In this document: piece after piece, positions 50,263-59,968 of the stretch
Position numbering within the stretch: the first letter of the stretch is position 1
Layout: each line of letters starts with the position of its first letter
Assembly: GCA_964425695.1 (NCBI GenBank)
Contig: CAYRNF010000002.1
Location: 347,499-411,498, forward strand
Reading direction: 5' to 3'
Source of the DNA: JAKPBU01 sp964425695
GTDB taxonomy: Bacteria; Pseudomonadota; Gammaproteobacteria; Xanthomonadales; Xanthomonadaceae
Length of the DNA: 64,000 nucleotides
The notes under the pieces: model-generated
Told to the model about the DNA's origin: nothing
Seen by the model: the letters and a program-made list of their open reading frames with translations, nothing else
Database searches by the model: none
Position numbers and translations under genes: made by a program

Positions 50263-51870
50263 CTACATCCTGAATACGCCGAACTTCGCAGGCTCGATGG
50301 GCGCGTTCAGCGAGGCCGAGATCGCCAGCCCCAGCACGCGTCGCGTATCGGCCGGATCGATGATGCCGTCGTCCCACAGCCGGGCCGTCGCGTAGTAGGG
50401 GTTGCCCTGGTCCTCGTACTGCTGGCGGATGGGCGCCTTGAAGGCTTCCTCCTCGGCCGCGCTCCAGGTGTCGCCGCGCGCCTCGATCCCGTCGCGCTTC
50501 ACCGTGGCCAGCACGCTGGCGGCCTGCTCGCCGCCCATCACGCTGATCCGCGCGTTCGGCCACATCCACAGGAACCGGGCGCCGTAGGCGCGCCCGCACA
50601 TCGCGTAGTTGCCGGCGCCGAACGAGCCGCCGATCACCACCGTGAACTTCGGCACGCTCGAGCACGCCACCGCAGTCACCATCTTGGCCCCGTCCTTGGC
50701 GATGCCCGCGTTCTCGTACTTGCGGCCGACCATGAAGCCGGTGATGTTCTGCAGGAACACCAGCGGAATGCCGCGCTGGTTGCACAGCTCGATGAAGTGC
50801 GCGCCCTTGAGCGCGCTCTCGGCGAACAGGATGCCGTTGTTGGCCACAATGCCCACCGGGTAGCCGTGCAGGTGCGCGAAGCCGGTGACCAGCGTCTTGC
50901 CGTAGCGCGCCTTGAACTCCTGGAAGTCGCTGCCGTCCACGATCCGCGCGATCACCTCGCGGATGTCGAAGGGGCGCCGGGTGTCCTTCGGCACGATGCC
51001 GTACAGCTCTTCGGCCGCGAACAGCGGTTCGCGTACCGGCTGCACGGCCACCGGCAGTGCCTTGCGCCGGTTGAACGTGTCCACGATCCCGCGGGCGATC
51101 GACAGCGCGTGGCGGTCGTCCTGCGCGAGGTGGTCGGCCACACCGGACACGGCGGTGTGCACCTCCGCGCCGCCCAGCGTCTCGGCATCCACCACCTCGC
51201 CGGTGGCCGCCTTTACCAGGGGCGGGCCGCCCAGGAAGATCGTGCCCTGTTCCCTGACGATGACCGACTCGTCGCACATCGCCGGCACGTAGGCGCCGCC
51301 GGCGGTGCAGCTGCCCATGACCACCGCGACCTGCGGGATGTTCGCGGCCGACAGCTGCGCCTGGTTGTAGAAGATCCGGCCGAAGTGCTCCCGGTCCGGG
51401 AACACCTCGTCCTGCAGCGGCAGGAACGCGCCGCCCGAGTCCACCAGGTAGACGCAGGGCAGGCGATTTTCGCGGGCGACTTCCTGCGCGCGCAGGTGTT
51501 TCTTGACCGTCATCGGGAAGTAGGTGCCCCCCTTGACCGTGGCGTCGTTGGCCACCACCACCACTTCCTGGCCCATCACCCGGCCGATGCCGGTCACGAT
51601 GCCCGCGGCAGGCGCGGCGTCGTCGTACATGCCTTCGGCCGCGAGCGCATTGAGCTCGAGGAAGGGCGATCCCGGATCGAGCAGTGCCGCAATGCGATCG
51701 CGCGCCAGCAGCTTGCCGCGCTCGGTATGTCGGGTGCGCGCCTTCTCCCCGCCGCCTGCGGCCGCGCGTGCCAACCGTGCGTCCAGTTCCTCCACCAGCC
51801 CCTTGTGAAAGGCGACGTTGTCCTGGAATTCCTGCGAACGAGGATCGAGCTGCGAAGTCAGTGCGGGCAT
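50263..51870 (-). CDS. liuB: Methylcrotonyl-CoA carboxylase, beta (carboxyltransferase) subunit
   Basis: The 535-residue crotonase-fold subunit transfers the carboxyl group from biotin on LiuD to 3-methylcrotonyl-CoA. Features are HTERGKLLARDRIAALLDPGSPFLEL, YLVDSGGAFLPLQDEVFPD, GSCTAGGAYVPAMCDE and SFGAGNYAMCGRAYGARFLWMWPNARISVMGGEQAA, a set characteristic of MCC-beta rather than propionyl-CoA carboxylase. It is 3.6 kb from liuC-liuD, with feoAB and the bactofilin genes between. Confidence 0.94.
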   Translation of the reverse strand: MPALTSQLDPRSQEFQDNVAFHKGLVEELDARLARAAAGGGEKARTRHTERGKLLARDRIAALLDPGSPFLELNALAAEGMYDDAAPAAGIVTGIGRVMGQEVVVVANDATVKGGTYFPMTVKKHLRAQEVARENRLPCVYLVDSGGAFLPLQDEVFPDREHFGRIFYNQAQLSAANIPQVAVVMGSCTAGGAYVPAMCDESVIVREQGTIFLGGPPLVKAATGEVVDAETLGGAEVHTAVSGVADHLAQDDRHALSIARGIVDTFNRRKALPVAVQPVREPLFAAEELYGIVPKDTRRPFDIREVIARIVDGSDFQEFKARYGKTLVTGFAHLHGYPVGIVANNGILFAESALKGAHFIELCNQRGIPLVFLQNITGFMVGRKYENAGIAKDGAKMVTAVACSSVPKFTVVIGGSFGAGNYAMCGRAYGARFLWMWPNARISVMGGEQAASVLATVKRDGIEARGDTWSAAEEEAFKAPIRQQYEDQGNPYYATARLWDDGIIDPADTRRVLGLAISASLNAPIEPAKFGVFRM

Positions 51871-51993
51871 GCGCTCAGCGGCCGTGCGGGCGATGCGACA
51901 GGATAACCCGCGCTTCCAGGGCCACTGGCTGCAACCGATTCCGTGGCCCGCTGAAGGACGGTTGAGGACTGCGGCCGCTCCGGCGCCGGGCGC

Positions 51994-52022
51994 AAAAAAA
52001 GAAGGGCCCGCATGCGGGCCCT
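51994..52022 (-). terminator. Rho-independent terminator of the downstream Ala-rich lipoprotein gene
   Basis: On the minus strand a perfect 20-nt palindrome AGGGCCCGCATGCGGGCCCT is followed by TCTTTTTTT. It lies 23 nt after the lipoprotein stop. Confidence 0.92.
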
Positions 52023-52044
52023 CCGGTACATCTCAGGACGTCGA

Positions 52045-52422
52045 TCAGTCCTGGGTTTCAGCGGAAGCTTCGGCGCCGGCTTCGGCCGACTCCTGCTTCA
52101 TTTCATCAGCAACGTTCTGCGCGGCGGTGCCCACGGCGTCGGCCGCGTTCGCCTTGCCTTCCTCGTAGGCCTGCTGCACCGGATCGGCAGCGGCGTCCAC
52201 GGCGGCAGCGGCGGAGCCGGCCGCGGCGGCGGTGGCGGCACCGGCAGCCTCGACGCTGGCGGCAGCGGCATCACCCGCGGCCGAGGCGGCCTGGGCAGCC
52301 TGGTCGCCGGCGGCTTCTGCCGAGGCGGCGGCCTCGTCGGCTTCCTGCTCGGCGGTGGGGGAGTTGCACGCGGCCAGCGCGAACAGGCTGGCGGCGGCGA
52401 TGGCGGTGAGCTTGAACTTCAT
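52045..52422 (-). CDS. Alanine-rich lipoprotein, paralogue 1
   Basis: The 125-residue lipoprotein has a signal peptide with lipobox LFALAAC at about 14-20, then a mature part of mostly Ala, Glu, Asp and Gln that should be a long amphipathic helix. Asn at +2 after the lipid Cys predicts outer-membrane sorting. AGGAGA lies before the ATG. No domain is recognised. It has its own terminator, and a second gene of identical length and composition lies just upstream. A structural or envelope-tether role is speculation. Confidence 0.8.
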   Translation of the reverse strand: MKFKLTAIAAASLFALAACNSPTAEQEADEAAASAEAAGDQAAQAASAAGDAAAASVEAAGAATAAAAGSAAAAVDAAADPVQQAYEEGKANAADAVGTAAQNVADEMKQESAEAGAEASAETQD

Positions 52423-52564
52423 GGGGTTCTCCTGTCGGCAGGTCAAGATGGCTGGTAACGCCGGTGTCTCGTGCCGGCGCGGTGAATATTCCAATCGGCG
52501 CGTAAGGACGCGTGAAGGCGAACGCCGCTATCGGCACAGGCCGAAGCATCCATGCGGGCGCTCA

Positions 52565-52593
52565 TAAAAAAGCCGCCGGCAATGCCGGCGGCT
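52565..52593 (-). terminator. Rho-independent terminator of the upstream Ala-rich lipoprotein gene
   Basis: On the minus strand AGCCGCCGGCATTGCCGGCGGCT is followed by TTTTTAT. It lies 26 nt after the stop of the 52619-52996 gene. Confidence 0.92.
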
Positions 52594-52618
52594 CGTACAG
52601 CATGCAACTTGGGCCGGA

Positions 52619-52996
52619 TTACTGGCCGTCGTTGTTGGTCGGAGCGTCCGAGGAAGCAGCGGCCTCTTCGGCGCCGTCCTGAGCCTGCTCGGCGGCGTCG
52701 GCTGCGTTCTCGGCAGCGTCGGCGGCGTCGTCGGCGCCGGTCATGTCGCCAGCGGCGGCAGCGGCGTCGGCCGAGGTGGCGGCAGCGTCGGCAGCGGAAG
52801 CGGCGGTGTCGGCAGCAGCCTGGGCAGCGTCGGCAGCGGCCATGTCGCCCGTGGCGGCGGCGTTGTCGGCGGCCTGCTGGGCCTCACCGGCGGCTTCGGC
52901 GGCTTCAGCGGCCGAATCCTCGGCCTGCTGCTGGTTGGTGCACGCGGCCAGGGCGAAGCCCAGAGCCAGGGCGAGCAGGGCCTTGTTGATGGTCAT
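52619..52996 (-). CDS. Alanine-rich lipoprotein, paralogue 2
   Basis: The 125-residue lipoprotein has lipobox FALAAC near 14-19 (Thr at +2), then an Ala/Asp/Glu-rich helical mature part with repeats of the kind AADAAQAAADTAASAADAAA. It is probably a tandem duplicate of, or convergent with, the neighbouring gene. Each is separately terminated, so they are likely independent transcripts. TTGACA on the minus strand (53074-53079) could be its -35, but the matching -10 is unclear. Function unknown. Confidence 0.8.
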   Translation of the reverse strand: MTINKALLALALGFALAACTNQQQAEDSAAEAAEAAGEAQQAADNAAATGDMAAADAAQAAADTAASAADAAATSADAAAAAGDMTGADDAADAAENAADAAEQAQDGAEEAAASSDAPTNNDGQ

Positions 52997-53138
52997 GTGT
53001 ATCTTCCTCGTCGATTAGAAGTTTGGCAACGCGCAGCTGCGCGCCGATAACATGATGACAAGCCGATTTCGCCTGTCAAGCGGTCGGCCGGGAAAATTTC
53101 GTTATTCCGTTCTTAACTTCCGGCCCCGTTCAAGGGCT

Positions 53139-54314
53139 TCACGCCAGCTCCACGGCGATCGCGGTTGCCTCGCCGCCGCCGATGCAAAGGGCCGCCACGC
53201 CCCGCTTGACGCCCCGGTTCCTCAGCGCGTGCAGCAAGGTGACCACCAGCCGCGCGCCGCTGGCGCCGATGGGGTGTCCCAGTGCCACCGCGCCGCCGTT
53301 GACGTTGAGCTTGTCGCGCGGCACGCCCAGTTCCTTCATGGGTGCCATGGCGACCACGGCAAAGGCTTCGTTGACCTCGAACAGGTCGACGTCGTCGATC
53401 GACCAGCCGGCTTTTTCCAGGACGTTCGAAATGGCCTTCACCGGCGCTGTGGTGAACCACTCGGGCGCCTGGGCGTGGCCGGCGTGCGCCACGATGCGGG
53501 CCAGCGGCCGCAAGCCGCGACTGGCGGCTTCTTCGGCGGACATCAGCACCGTCGCCGCAGCGCCGTCGGAGATGCTCGACGAGCTGGCGGCGGTCACCGT
53601 CCCGTCCTTGCGGAACGCGGGGCGCAGCGTCGGGATCTTGGCGACATCGGACTTCCCGGGTTGCTCGTCCTTGTCCACGACCACGTCGCCCTTGCGTGTG
53701 GACACGGTGACCGGCGTGATCTCGTCGGCGAACGCGCCGGAGTCCTGCGCGGCGCGGGCGCGCCTGACCGATTCGATCGCGTAGGCGTCCTGCTCCTCGC
53801 GCGTGAAACCGTACTTGTCCACGGTGCTCTCGGCGAAGGTGCCCATCGCCTTGCCATCGTCCGGATTGGTCAGGCCGTCCCACGCCATGTGGTCCAGGAA
53901 CTCGGCCGTGCCGTAGCGGATACCCGTGCGCGAGCCGTTGAGCAGGTGCGGCGCGTTGGTCATGGACTCCATGCCGCCGGCTACCACGATCCGGGCCGAT
54001 CCCGCCCTGATCAGGTCGTGGCCGAGCATGATCGCCTTCATCCCCGATCCGCAGACCTTGTTGACGGTCGTGCACCCGGCCGCATCCGGGATGCCGGCCG
54101 CGCGCGATGCCTGGCGCGCCGGCGCCTGGCCGAGCCCGGCCGGCAGCACGCAGCCCATCAGGACTTCGTCCACCTGGTCGGGCGCGATGGCCGCGTGCTC
54201 GAGCGCGGCGCCGATGGCGGCGGCGCCCAGGGTGGGCGTCGGCACGCCCGTGAACTGGCCGAGCATGGAGCCGATGGCGGTGCGCTTGGCACCGACGATG
54301 ACGACGTCTTGCAT
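53139..54314 (-). CDS. Acetyl-CoA C-acetyltransferase (thiolase)
   Basis: The 391-residue thiolase interconverts two acetyl-CoA and acetoacetyl-CoA, or cleaves acetoacetyl-CoA arising downstream of HMG-CoA lyase. The active-site cysteine is in TVNKVCGSGMKA near 88. VNGGAVALGHPIGASGAR holds the His, and ALCIGGGEATAIAVE the second Cys. Its place among liu genes suggests use in leucine/acetoacetate breakdown (inference). Met at 54314 is chosen. Confidence 0.93.
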   Translation of the reverse strand: MQDVVIVGAKRTAIGSMLGQFTGVPTPTLGAAAIGAALEHAAIAPDQVDEVLMGCVLPAGLGQAPARQASRAAGIPDAAGCTTVNKVCGSGMKAIMLGHDLIRAGSARIVVAGGMESMTNAPHLLNGSRTGIRYGTAEFLDHMAWDGLTNPDDGKAMGTFAESTVDKYGFTREEQDAYAIESVRRARAAQDSGAFADEITPVTVSTRKGDVVVDKDEQPGKSDVAKIPTLRPAFRKDGTVTAASSSSISDGAAATVLMSAEEAASRGLRPLARIVAHAGHAQAPEWFTTAPVKAISNVLEKAGWSIDDVDLFEVNEAFAVVAMAPMKELGVPRDKLNVNGGAVALGHPIGASGARLVVTLLHALRNRGVKRGVAALCIGGGEATAIAVELA

Positions 54315-54401
54315 GGGATCTCTCCGGATGTCGGGCGGCCGTGCGGCCATGGGGCGATTATCGCCCATCGCGGTGATGGAGGCTCCCGCGCCTGCTCCCA
54401 A

Positions 54402-54429
54402 AAGGAAAGGCCCGGTTTCCCGGGCCTTT
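54402..54429 (-). terminator. Terminator of the S8 peptidase gene
   Basis: On the minus strand AAAGGCCCGG pairs with CCGGGCCTTT across a 4-nt loop, followed by CCTTTT. It lies 26 nt after the peptidase stop and before the thiolase gene. Confidence 0.85.
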
Positions 54430-54454
54430 CGATAGAGCGTTGCGACAGTACGGC

Positions 54455-57262
54455 TTACGGATAGCTGGCTGTCAGGGTTGCACCGGAGAAAGCGGTGAAC
54501 CCGGCGATGCGGATGAAGAACGTGCCGGCGACCGGCGCGTTGATCGTGCAGGTTTCCGCATTGGTGCCACCCTCGGACGCGCAGTCGAACGCGGCACCCG
54601 GAAGCTCGCCGCGACGCACGTACAGGTCGAGGTCGCCCGTGCCGCCCGTAGTAACCACGCGCAGCTGGGCCTGCCCGGCCGGTACTTCGATGGAGAAGTA
54701 CTGGTTGCTGCCTGCGGCGCCCGAGACCGAAACAGCCTGCCCGTTGGTGATGGGCGTCGGCGGCGGCGGCGGGGCCGGAACGGAGACGCCGACGTTCATG
54801 CGCAGACGTGGCAGCGTGTTGTCACGCAGCAGCGACGGCGCAGGGCTGAACTCCAGGCGGCCAAAGCGGTACGTGCCATCGGCCGGTGCGCCGGTGTTGT
54901 TCACCGTGACCGTGATCTGCTGGGTCTGCCCCGGGTTCAGCGTGAACGTGCGCGGCGACACCGTCATGTTCAGGCCGGTGGCGCTGACCTGCCAGGTGTG
55001 GCGACGCGAGAACGCGCTGCGCACGGTGCGGGTGAAAGTGCACGTGGTGGGGCAGTTGGCCGACAGCAGGCTGGCCAGGTTCAGCTGCGCCGGGCTGCCG
55101 CCCGTGGCCGGGTTGGCCGCCAGGAAGCGCGCACGGGTCTCGCCAAGCACCAGGCTGGAACGCGCCGCCACGTCAACTTGCACGCGACCTGCGCCACCGG
55201 CGTGTGGGTTGGCAGGCGTGACCTGGTCCTGCAGCAGGACCGAGTCGGTTGCGGTGAGCTGCAGGGCCGACTTGATCTCCATCACCGTCCACGTCGGGTG
55301 CAGCTGGCGCATCAGCGCTGCGGCACCGGCGGTGTGCGGCGAAGCCATCGAGGTGCCGCTGATCGTGGTGATCAGGTTCTCGAAGCCGGTGATCGTCGTG
55401 CCCGCGTACGCGGCCAGCACGTTCACGCCCGGAGCGGTGATGTCGGGCTTCAGCAGGTCGAAGTTCGACGGACCGCGCGAGCTGAACGCCGCCAGGGCAT
55501 CAGCCACGTTCGGGATCACCACCGACGCCAGGGAAGCGGTCACGCCGGGATTGGCGGCAGCGTAGTCGCGCAGGGCGTTGGCGTCGGCCTGCAGGGCACC
55601 GAAGGCCGGCACCGTGACCGGCGGCGAACCCGCAGGGTTGGGCGCGACGCTGGGCAGCAGTGCACCGGCGGCGTTGTTCGCGATCACCACCGCGACCGCA
55701 CCAGCCGACTGGGCGTTGAACGCCTTGTTGTAGAAGCCGCAGGTGCCGCGACGGACCACCGCGATCGCCCCGGTGAACGTACCCGCCGGGAATGCGGCGC
55801 AGCCGTCGTTCGTGGTGTCGATCCCGGGGCTGACGATGACCGGCGTGCTGGGCATCGGGCCGGCTTCCACACCGCCGGTTGCCGGGTTCAGGGCAATCGC
55901 CTGCAGGTTGGCGGGCGGCGGGTTGGTGGGGCCCGTGACCGTCATGTTCAAGCCGTACGAGCCACGACCGTGCTGCGCCGCGGCCGATGCCGTCGTCCAT
56001 GGCTCCACGTGGCCGAGGGTGGCCGGGCCGGGGCCGCTGTTGCCAGCCGATGCCGCCACGAAGATGCCAGCTTCGGTCGCATTGAGGAACGCCTGCGACA
56101 CGATGTCGTTCCACGGCGATACGCCGCCGCCGATCGAGAAGTTGATGACGTCGACGCCGTCCTGGATCGCCTGGTTCACCGCCGCCGCGGACGAGACGCC
56201 CGGGCACAGGCCGCGATTCTGCGCGTCGGTGTAGCACACGTCGTACGCGATCACGTTGGCGCGGGGTGCCACGCCGGAGAAGGTGACCGTGGCGCCGTTG
56301 AACACCTGGGTGCGGTTGTTGCCCGCAGCGGTCGACGCCGTGTGGCTGCCGTGACCGTTGGTGTCGCCGAAGCCGGGTTCCTCGCGGATGCCCGCCACGC
56401 CGCACTGGTTGCCCGGCGCGCCACACACGAAGTCGTAACCGCCGATCAGCTTGTCGTTGCAGCGGCCCGCGTCTTCGCCACCGGTGGCGCAGGTGCCGAG
56501 GAACACGCCGGTACCGTTCGGGTTGACGTGCAGGTAGCCGTCGTTGGGATCGGTCGCCGCGAACGACGGGCTGCCGAAGTTGATGCCGCTGTCGATGATG
56601 CCGACCACTACGCCTTCGCCGCGCGCGCTGCTGGCGGCGGTGCCGAAGTAGCGCGGGATGCCGGCCCAGACGTTGGTGGCGCCGATCAGGCCGGGGCCGA
56701 CGTCGGTGTCCAGCGGCACGTGGCGGTTGGAGTCCACCAGCGCCACGTCGGGCATGCGTGCGACCGCCTCGGCTTCCTGCGGCGTCATGGTCGCGACGAT
56801 CGCGTTGAGCGCGTGCTGCATGCGGAAGTCCACCGACAGCGCGCGGCCCAGGGCCTGCTCGATGCTGGCCTGGTAGGCATCCTGCCTGGCTTCCAGGTAG
56901 TCCACGTACTGCAGCGCCGAAGCGCTCTGCGCATCGATGCTGGCACCCTTGCGTGCCGGTGCGGCGATGCCTGCCACGCCACCCTTGTACGTCGCCAGCG
57001 GGGCGTCGCGGAACATCACGATGTAGGTCTGAGGGCCTTTGCCCACGTGCTTGATGCTGGCGCCGGCCTGCACGCCGCCGGCGGCAGCGGCTTGCGCCTT
57101 GGACGCGCTGATCGAGGTGGCTTGCTTGCCGGTGGTCGCGGCGCTGATGGCGCGCGACAACAGGCCGCTGGACACGGCGGCATACGCCGTGACGCATGCG
57201 AGGCCTGTCGTGAGGACGACGGCAGTGCCGCGTCCTCCGGGCAGTTTCGAAGTCAAGGACAT
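54455..57262 (-). CDS. Large secreted subtilisin-like serine peptidase (S8) with PA and PPC domains
   Basis: The 935-residue secreted protein has an N-terminal export/propeptide region including an inhibitor_I9-like part (about 70-180: TYIVMFRDAPLATY). Its S8 catalytic domain has Asp224 in GIIDSGIN, His near 304 in NGHGSHTAST and Ser near 638 in SGTSMASPHTAGAA. A PA domain is inserted between His and Ser (about 430-590, GTCGFYNKAFNAQSAGAVAV). Fn3-like domains follow to about 835, and a C-terminal PPC domain ends it (about 840-935, GDLDLYVRRG). CAGGAG is 8 nt before the ATG. A degradative exoenzyme is expected. Confidence 0.92.
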   Translation of the reverse strand: MSLTSKLPGGRGTAVVLTTGLACVTAYAAVSSGLLSRAISAATTGKQATSISASKAQAAAAGGVQAGASIKHVGKGPQTYIVMFRDAPLATYKGGVAGIAAPARKGASIDAQSASALQYVDYLEARQDAYQASIEQALGRALSVDFRMQHALNAIVATMTPQEAEAVARMPDVALVDSNRHVPLDTDVGPGLIGATNVWAGIPRYFGTAASSARGEGVVVGIIDSGINFGSPSFAATDPNDGYLHVNPNGTGVFLGTCATGGEDAGRCNDKLIGGYDFVCGAPGNQCGVAGIREEPGFGDTNGHGSHTASTAAGNNRTQVFNGATVTFSGVAPRANVIAYDVCYTDAQNRGLCPGVSSAAAVNQAIQDGVDVINFSIGGGVSPWNDIVSQAFLNATEAGIFVAASAGNSGPGPATLGHVEPWTTASAAAQHGRGSYGLNMTVTGPTNPPPANLQAIALNPATGGVEAGPMPSTPVIVSPGIDTTNDGCAAFPAGTFTGAIAVVRRGTCGFYNKAFNAQSAGAVAVVIANNAAGALLPSVAPNPAGSPPVTVPAFGALQADANALRDYAAANPGVTASLASVVIPNVADALAAFSSRGPSNFDLLKPDITAPGVNVLAAYAGTTITGFENLITTISGTSMASPHTAGAAALMRQLHPTWTVMEIKSALQLTATDSVLLQDQVTPANPHAGGAGRVQVDVAARSSLVLGETRARFLAANPATGGSPAQLNLASLLSANCPTTCTFTRTVRSAFSRRHTWQVSATGLNMTVSPRTFTLNPGQTQQITVTVNNTGAPADGTYRFGRLEFSPAPSLLRDNTLPRLRMNVGVSVPAPPPPPTPITNGQAVSVSGAAGSNQYFSIEVPAGQAQLRVVTTGGTGDLDLYVRRGELPGAAFDCASEGGTNAETCTINAPVAGTFFIRIAGFTAFSGATLTASYP

Positions 57263-57464
57263 TGAAACAACTCCTGAGGGTGGTCGCACCGGCGCGAACG
57301 GCCGGAACTGGATGCAACGTCGATCCCGAGGGAGGTTGTCCAACGATGAGTGCCCCGTCTCCCCCGGGTCACCGCAACATGACACGTTTGGGACGGGGAT
57401 CGCAATATGTAGCGCGGCTGAATACGCACATGCCGCACTGCACCATGCGCGACCGCTGAACCGG

Positions 57465-58622
57465 TCAGGCCTTGCCCTCAAAAAGCTCGCGGCCGATCAG
57501 CATGCGCCGGATCTCGTTGGTGCCCGCGCCGATCGCGTAGAGCTTGGCGTCGCGCAGGATCCGGCCGGTCGGGTATTCGTTGATGTAGCCGTTGCCGCCC
57601 AGCGCCTGGATGGCTTCCAGCGCGACGGCCACGGCGGCATCGGAGGCATGCAGCAGGCAGCTGGCCGCGTCGATGCGGCTGCGGTGGCCGGCGTCGTAGT
57701 CGCGCCCGACCTGGTAGGCGAACGCGCGGCTGGACTGCAGCGCGGTGTACATGTCGGCGATCTTGGCCTGCATGATCCCGAAGGTGCCGATGGCCGCGTC
57801 GAACTGGCGACGCTCGCGGACGTAGGGCAGGGTGATGTCGAGCGCCGCCTGCATCAGGCCGATCGGTCCGCCGCTCAGCACCAGGCGTTCGGTGTTCAGG
57901 CCGGACATCAGCACCTTGACGCCCTGGTGCACCTCGCCCAGCACGTTCTCGCCGGGAATGCGGCAGTTCTCGAACACCAGCTCGCAGGTGTTGGAACCGC
58001 GCATGCCCAGCTTGTCGAGCTTCTGCGCGGTGCTGAAGCCGGGCATGCCCTTTTCCACGATGAAGGCGGTCATGCAGCGGCTGCCTGCGTCCTTGCCGGC
58101 AGTGCGCATGTACACGATCAGCACGTCGGCCTCGGGGCCGTTGGTGATCCACATCTTGCTGCCGTTGGCCACCCACGCATCGCCGTCGGGTTCCGCGCGG
58201 CATTGCATCGAGCCGACCACGTCGGACCCGGCGCCCGGCTCGCTCATGGCCAGCGCGCCCTTCCATTCGCCGGTGCACAGCTTCGGCAGGTACCGGGCAC
58301 GCTGGGCCTCGCTGCCGTTGGCGTACAGGTTGGACACGCACAGGTTGGAATGCGCCCCATAGCTCAGGCCCACCGAACCGGATGCGCGCGAGATCTCCTC
58401 CATCGCCACCAGGTGCGCCAGATACCCCATGTCACTGCCGCCGTACTCGCCCGGTACGGTCAGCCCCAGCAGCCCCATTTCGCCGAGCTTCGGCCACAGG
58501 TCCTGGGGGAAGGCGTTGTCCTCGTCGATCGAAGCCGCGCGCGGCGCGATCTCCGCGTCGGCGAACCGGCGCACCGCCTCGCGCAGGGCGTCGATGTCCT
58601 CACCGAGGGGGAACGGGCGCAT
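57465..58622 (-). CDS. liuA: Isovaleryl-CoA dehydrogenase
   Basis: The 385-residue FAD-dependent acyl-CoA dehydrogenase converts isovaleryl-CoA to 3-methylcrotonyl-CoA, the substrate of LiuBD. It shows YGAHSNLCVSNLYANGSE, MSEPGAGSDVVGSMQCRAE and QALGGNGYINEYPTGRILRD. The catalytic Glu is near 245 in LNTERLVLSGG. At the usual ACAD base position it has AGTNEI without Glu, as is typical of IVD. It lies alone between the subtilase and the leucine-type dehydrogenase. Confidence 0.94.
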   Translation of the reverse strand: MRPFPLGEDIDALREAVRRFADAEIAPRAASIDEDNAFPQDLWPKLGEMGLLGLTVPGEYGGSDMGYLAHLVAMEEISRASGSVGLSYGAHSNLCVSNLYANGSEAQRARYLPKLCTGEWKGALAMSEPGAGSDVVGSMQCRAEPDGDAWVANGSKMWITNGPEADVLIVYMRTAGKDAGSRCMTAFIVEKGMPGFSTAQKLDKLGMRGSNTCELVFENCRIPGENVLGEVHQGVKVLMSGLNTERLVLSGGPIGLMQAALDITLPYVRERRQFDAAIGTFGIMQAKIADMYTALQSSRAFAYQVGRDYDAGHRSRIDAASCLLHASDAAVAVALEAIQALGGNGYINEYPTGRILRDAKLYAIGAGTNEIRRMLIGRELFEGKA

Positions 58623-58691
58623 GGAAGTCCTCAGGGCCGTGGGCGAATCCGGCCATTGTATCGGCCGAAACCATCGGCCCCACTAACACGA

Positions 58692-58713
58692 ACGCCCGGC
58701 TGGAGCCGGGCGT
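58692..58713 (-). terminator. Hairpin between the amino-acid dehydrogenase and liuA
   Basis: ACGCCCGGCT/AGCCGGGCGT is a strong 10-bp stem, but the following minus-strand sequence has only scattered T residues. A second dyad, CCCGACGT/ACGTCGGG, is at 58810-58838, nearer the dehydrogenase stop. Either could terminate that gene. Confidence 0.45.
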
Positions 58714-58864
58714 CTAAGACGATCGCAATCCATTTTCCCAGTCCGCGGCGCCCCGTCCAGAGCGACGCCCGTGCGCCAGGCGATGCGGCGGCAGCGGCGG
58801 GGCTCGGGGCCCGACGTCTCGCCGGGCGAAACGTCGGGAAATCGCGAGGCGCGCAGCCGGCCGG

Positions 58865-59968
58865 TCAGTGCCCGGAGCGGATGCGCCCCTGGAACCGCGG
58901 TGCCGTGCGGCCCATCGGCAGCTTGAGCTGGCCGATGGCGCTGATACGCTCTTCCGCCAGGCGGTCCGCCGCGCGGTAGGTGGGGATGCCTTCGCGCTCG
59001 GAGATCTCGTAGATGCGCGCCAGGTTGTGGTAGATCGTGCGCATCATGCGCATGGCGCGCTCGCGGTTGTAGCCGTCCAGCTCCAGCGCCACGTTCATCA
59101 CGCCGCCGGCGTTCACCGCATAGTCCGGCGCGTACACGATGCCGCGCTTCTCCAGCTCGTCGCCCATCGCGTTGTTGGCCAGCTGGTTGTTGGCCGCGCC
59201 GCAGATGATCTTGGCCTTCAGGCGCGGCAGGGTCTGCTCGTTCACCGTGCCGCCCAGCGCGCAGGGCGAATACACGTCGGCCGGCACGTCGTAGATCTCG
59301 TCGATGCCCACCGCTTCGGCGCCGTATTCCTCCACCGCGCGTTCGATCAGCTTCGGGTTGATGTCGGTGACGAAGATCTTGGCGCCGCGCTCCTTCAGCA
59401 GCTTCACGAACTCCATGCCCACGTGGCCCAGGCCCTGCACGGCGTAGGAATACTTGCCCACTTCCTCGTCGCCGTGGGTCTTGTTGAGCGTCGCCATCAG
59501 GCCCTGCAGCGTGCCGTAGGCGGTGAACGGCGACGGATCGCCCGAACCGCCGTGCACCTGGTGCACGCCTGTGACGTATTCGGTTTCGCGGAACACGTAT
59601 TCCATGTCGTTGACGTCGATGCCCACGTCCTCGGCGGTGATGTAGCGCCCGCCCAGCGAATCGACGAACTTGCCGAACGCGCGGAACAGCGCCTCGGACT
59701 TGTCGGTGGCGGGGTTGCCGATGATCACCGCCTTGCCGCCGCCGATGTCCAGGCCGGCCACCGCGTTCTTGTAGGTCATGCCGCGGCTCAGGCGCAGCAC
59801 ATCGTTGAGCGCTTCGGCCTCGTTGCGGTACGGCCACATCCGCGTCCCGCCCAGCGCCGGACCCAGCGTGGTGTCGTGGATCGCGATGATCGCCTTCAGG
59901 CCGGCGGCCTTGTTGTGGCAGAAGACGACCTGCTCGTGGCCGGTGGTGTCGAGGGTTTCGAAGATCAT
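58865..59968 (-). CDS. Leucine/valine-type amino acid dehydrogenase
   Basis: The 367-residue NAD-dependent enzyme of the Glu/Leu/Phe/Val dehydrogenase family deaminates branched-chain amino acids. Signature parts are LGPALGGTRMWPY, the catalytic lysine in RGMTYKNAVAGLDIGGGKAVI near 80, AEDVGIDVNDME, VQGLGHVG and ICGAANNQLAN. Adjacent isovaleryl-CoA dehydrogenase supports leucine as a substrate. Its leader holds a perfect 10-bp hairpin (60050-60073) just after a possible TAAAAT -10. Confidence 0.92.
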   Translation of the reverse strand: MIFETLDTTGHEQVVFCHNKAAGLKAIIAIHDTTLGPALGGTRMWPYRNEAEALNDVLRLSRGMTYKNAVAGLDIGGGKAVIIGNPATDKSEALFRAFGKFVDSLGGRYITAEDVGIDVNDMEYVFRETEYVTGVHQVHGGSGDPSPFTAYGTLQGLMATLNKTHGDEEVGKYSYAVQGLGHVGMEFVKLLKERGAKIFVTDINPKLIERAVEEYGAEAVGIDEIYDVPADVYSPCALGGTVNEQTLPRLKAKIICGAANNQLANNAMGDELEKRGIVYAPDYAVNAGGVMNVALELDGYNRERAMRMMRTIYHNLARIYEISEREGIPTYRAADRLAEERISAIGQLKLPMGRTAPRFQGRIRSGH

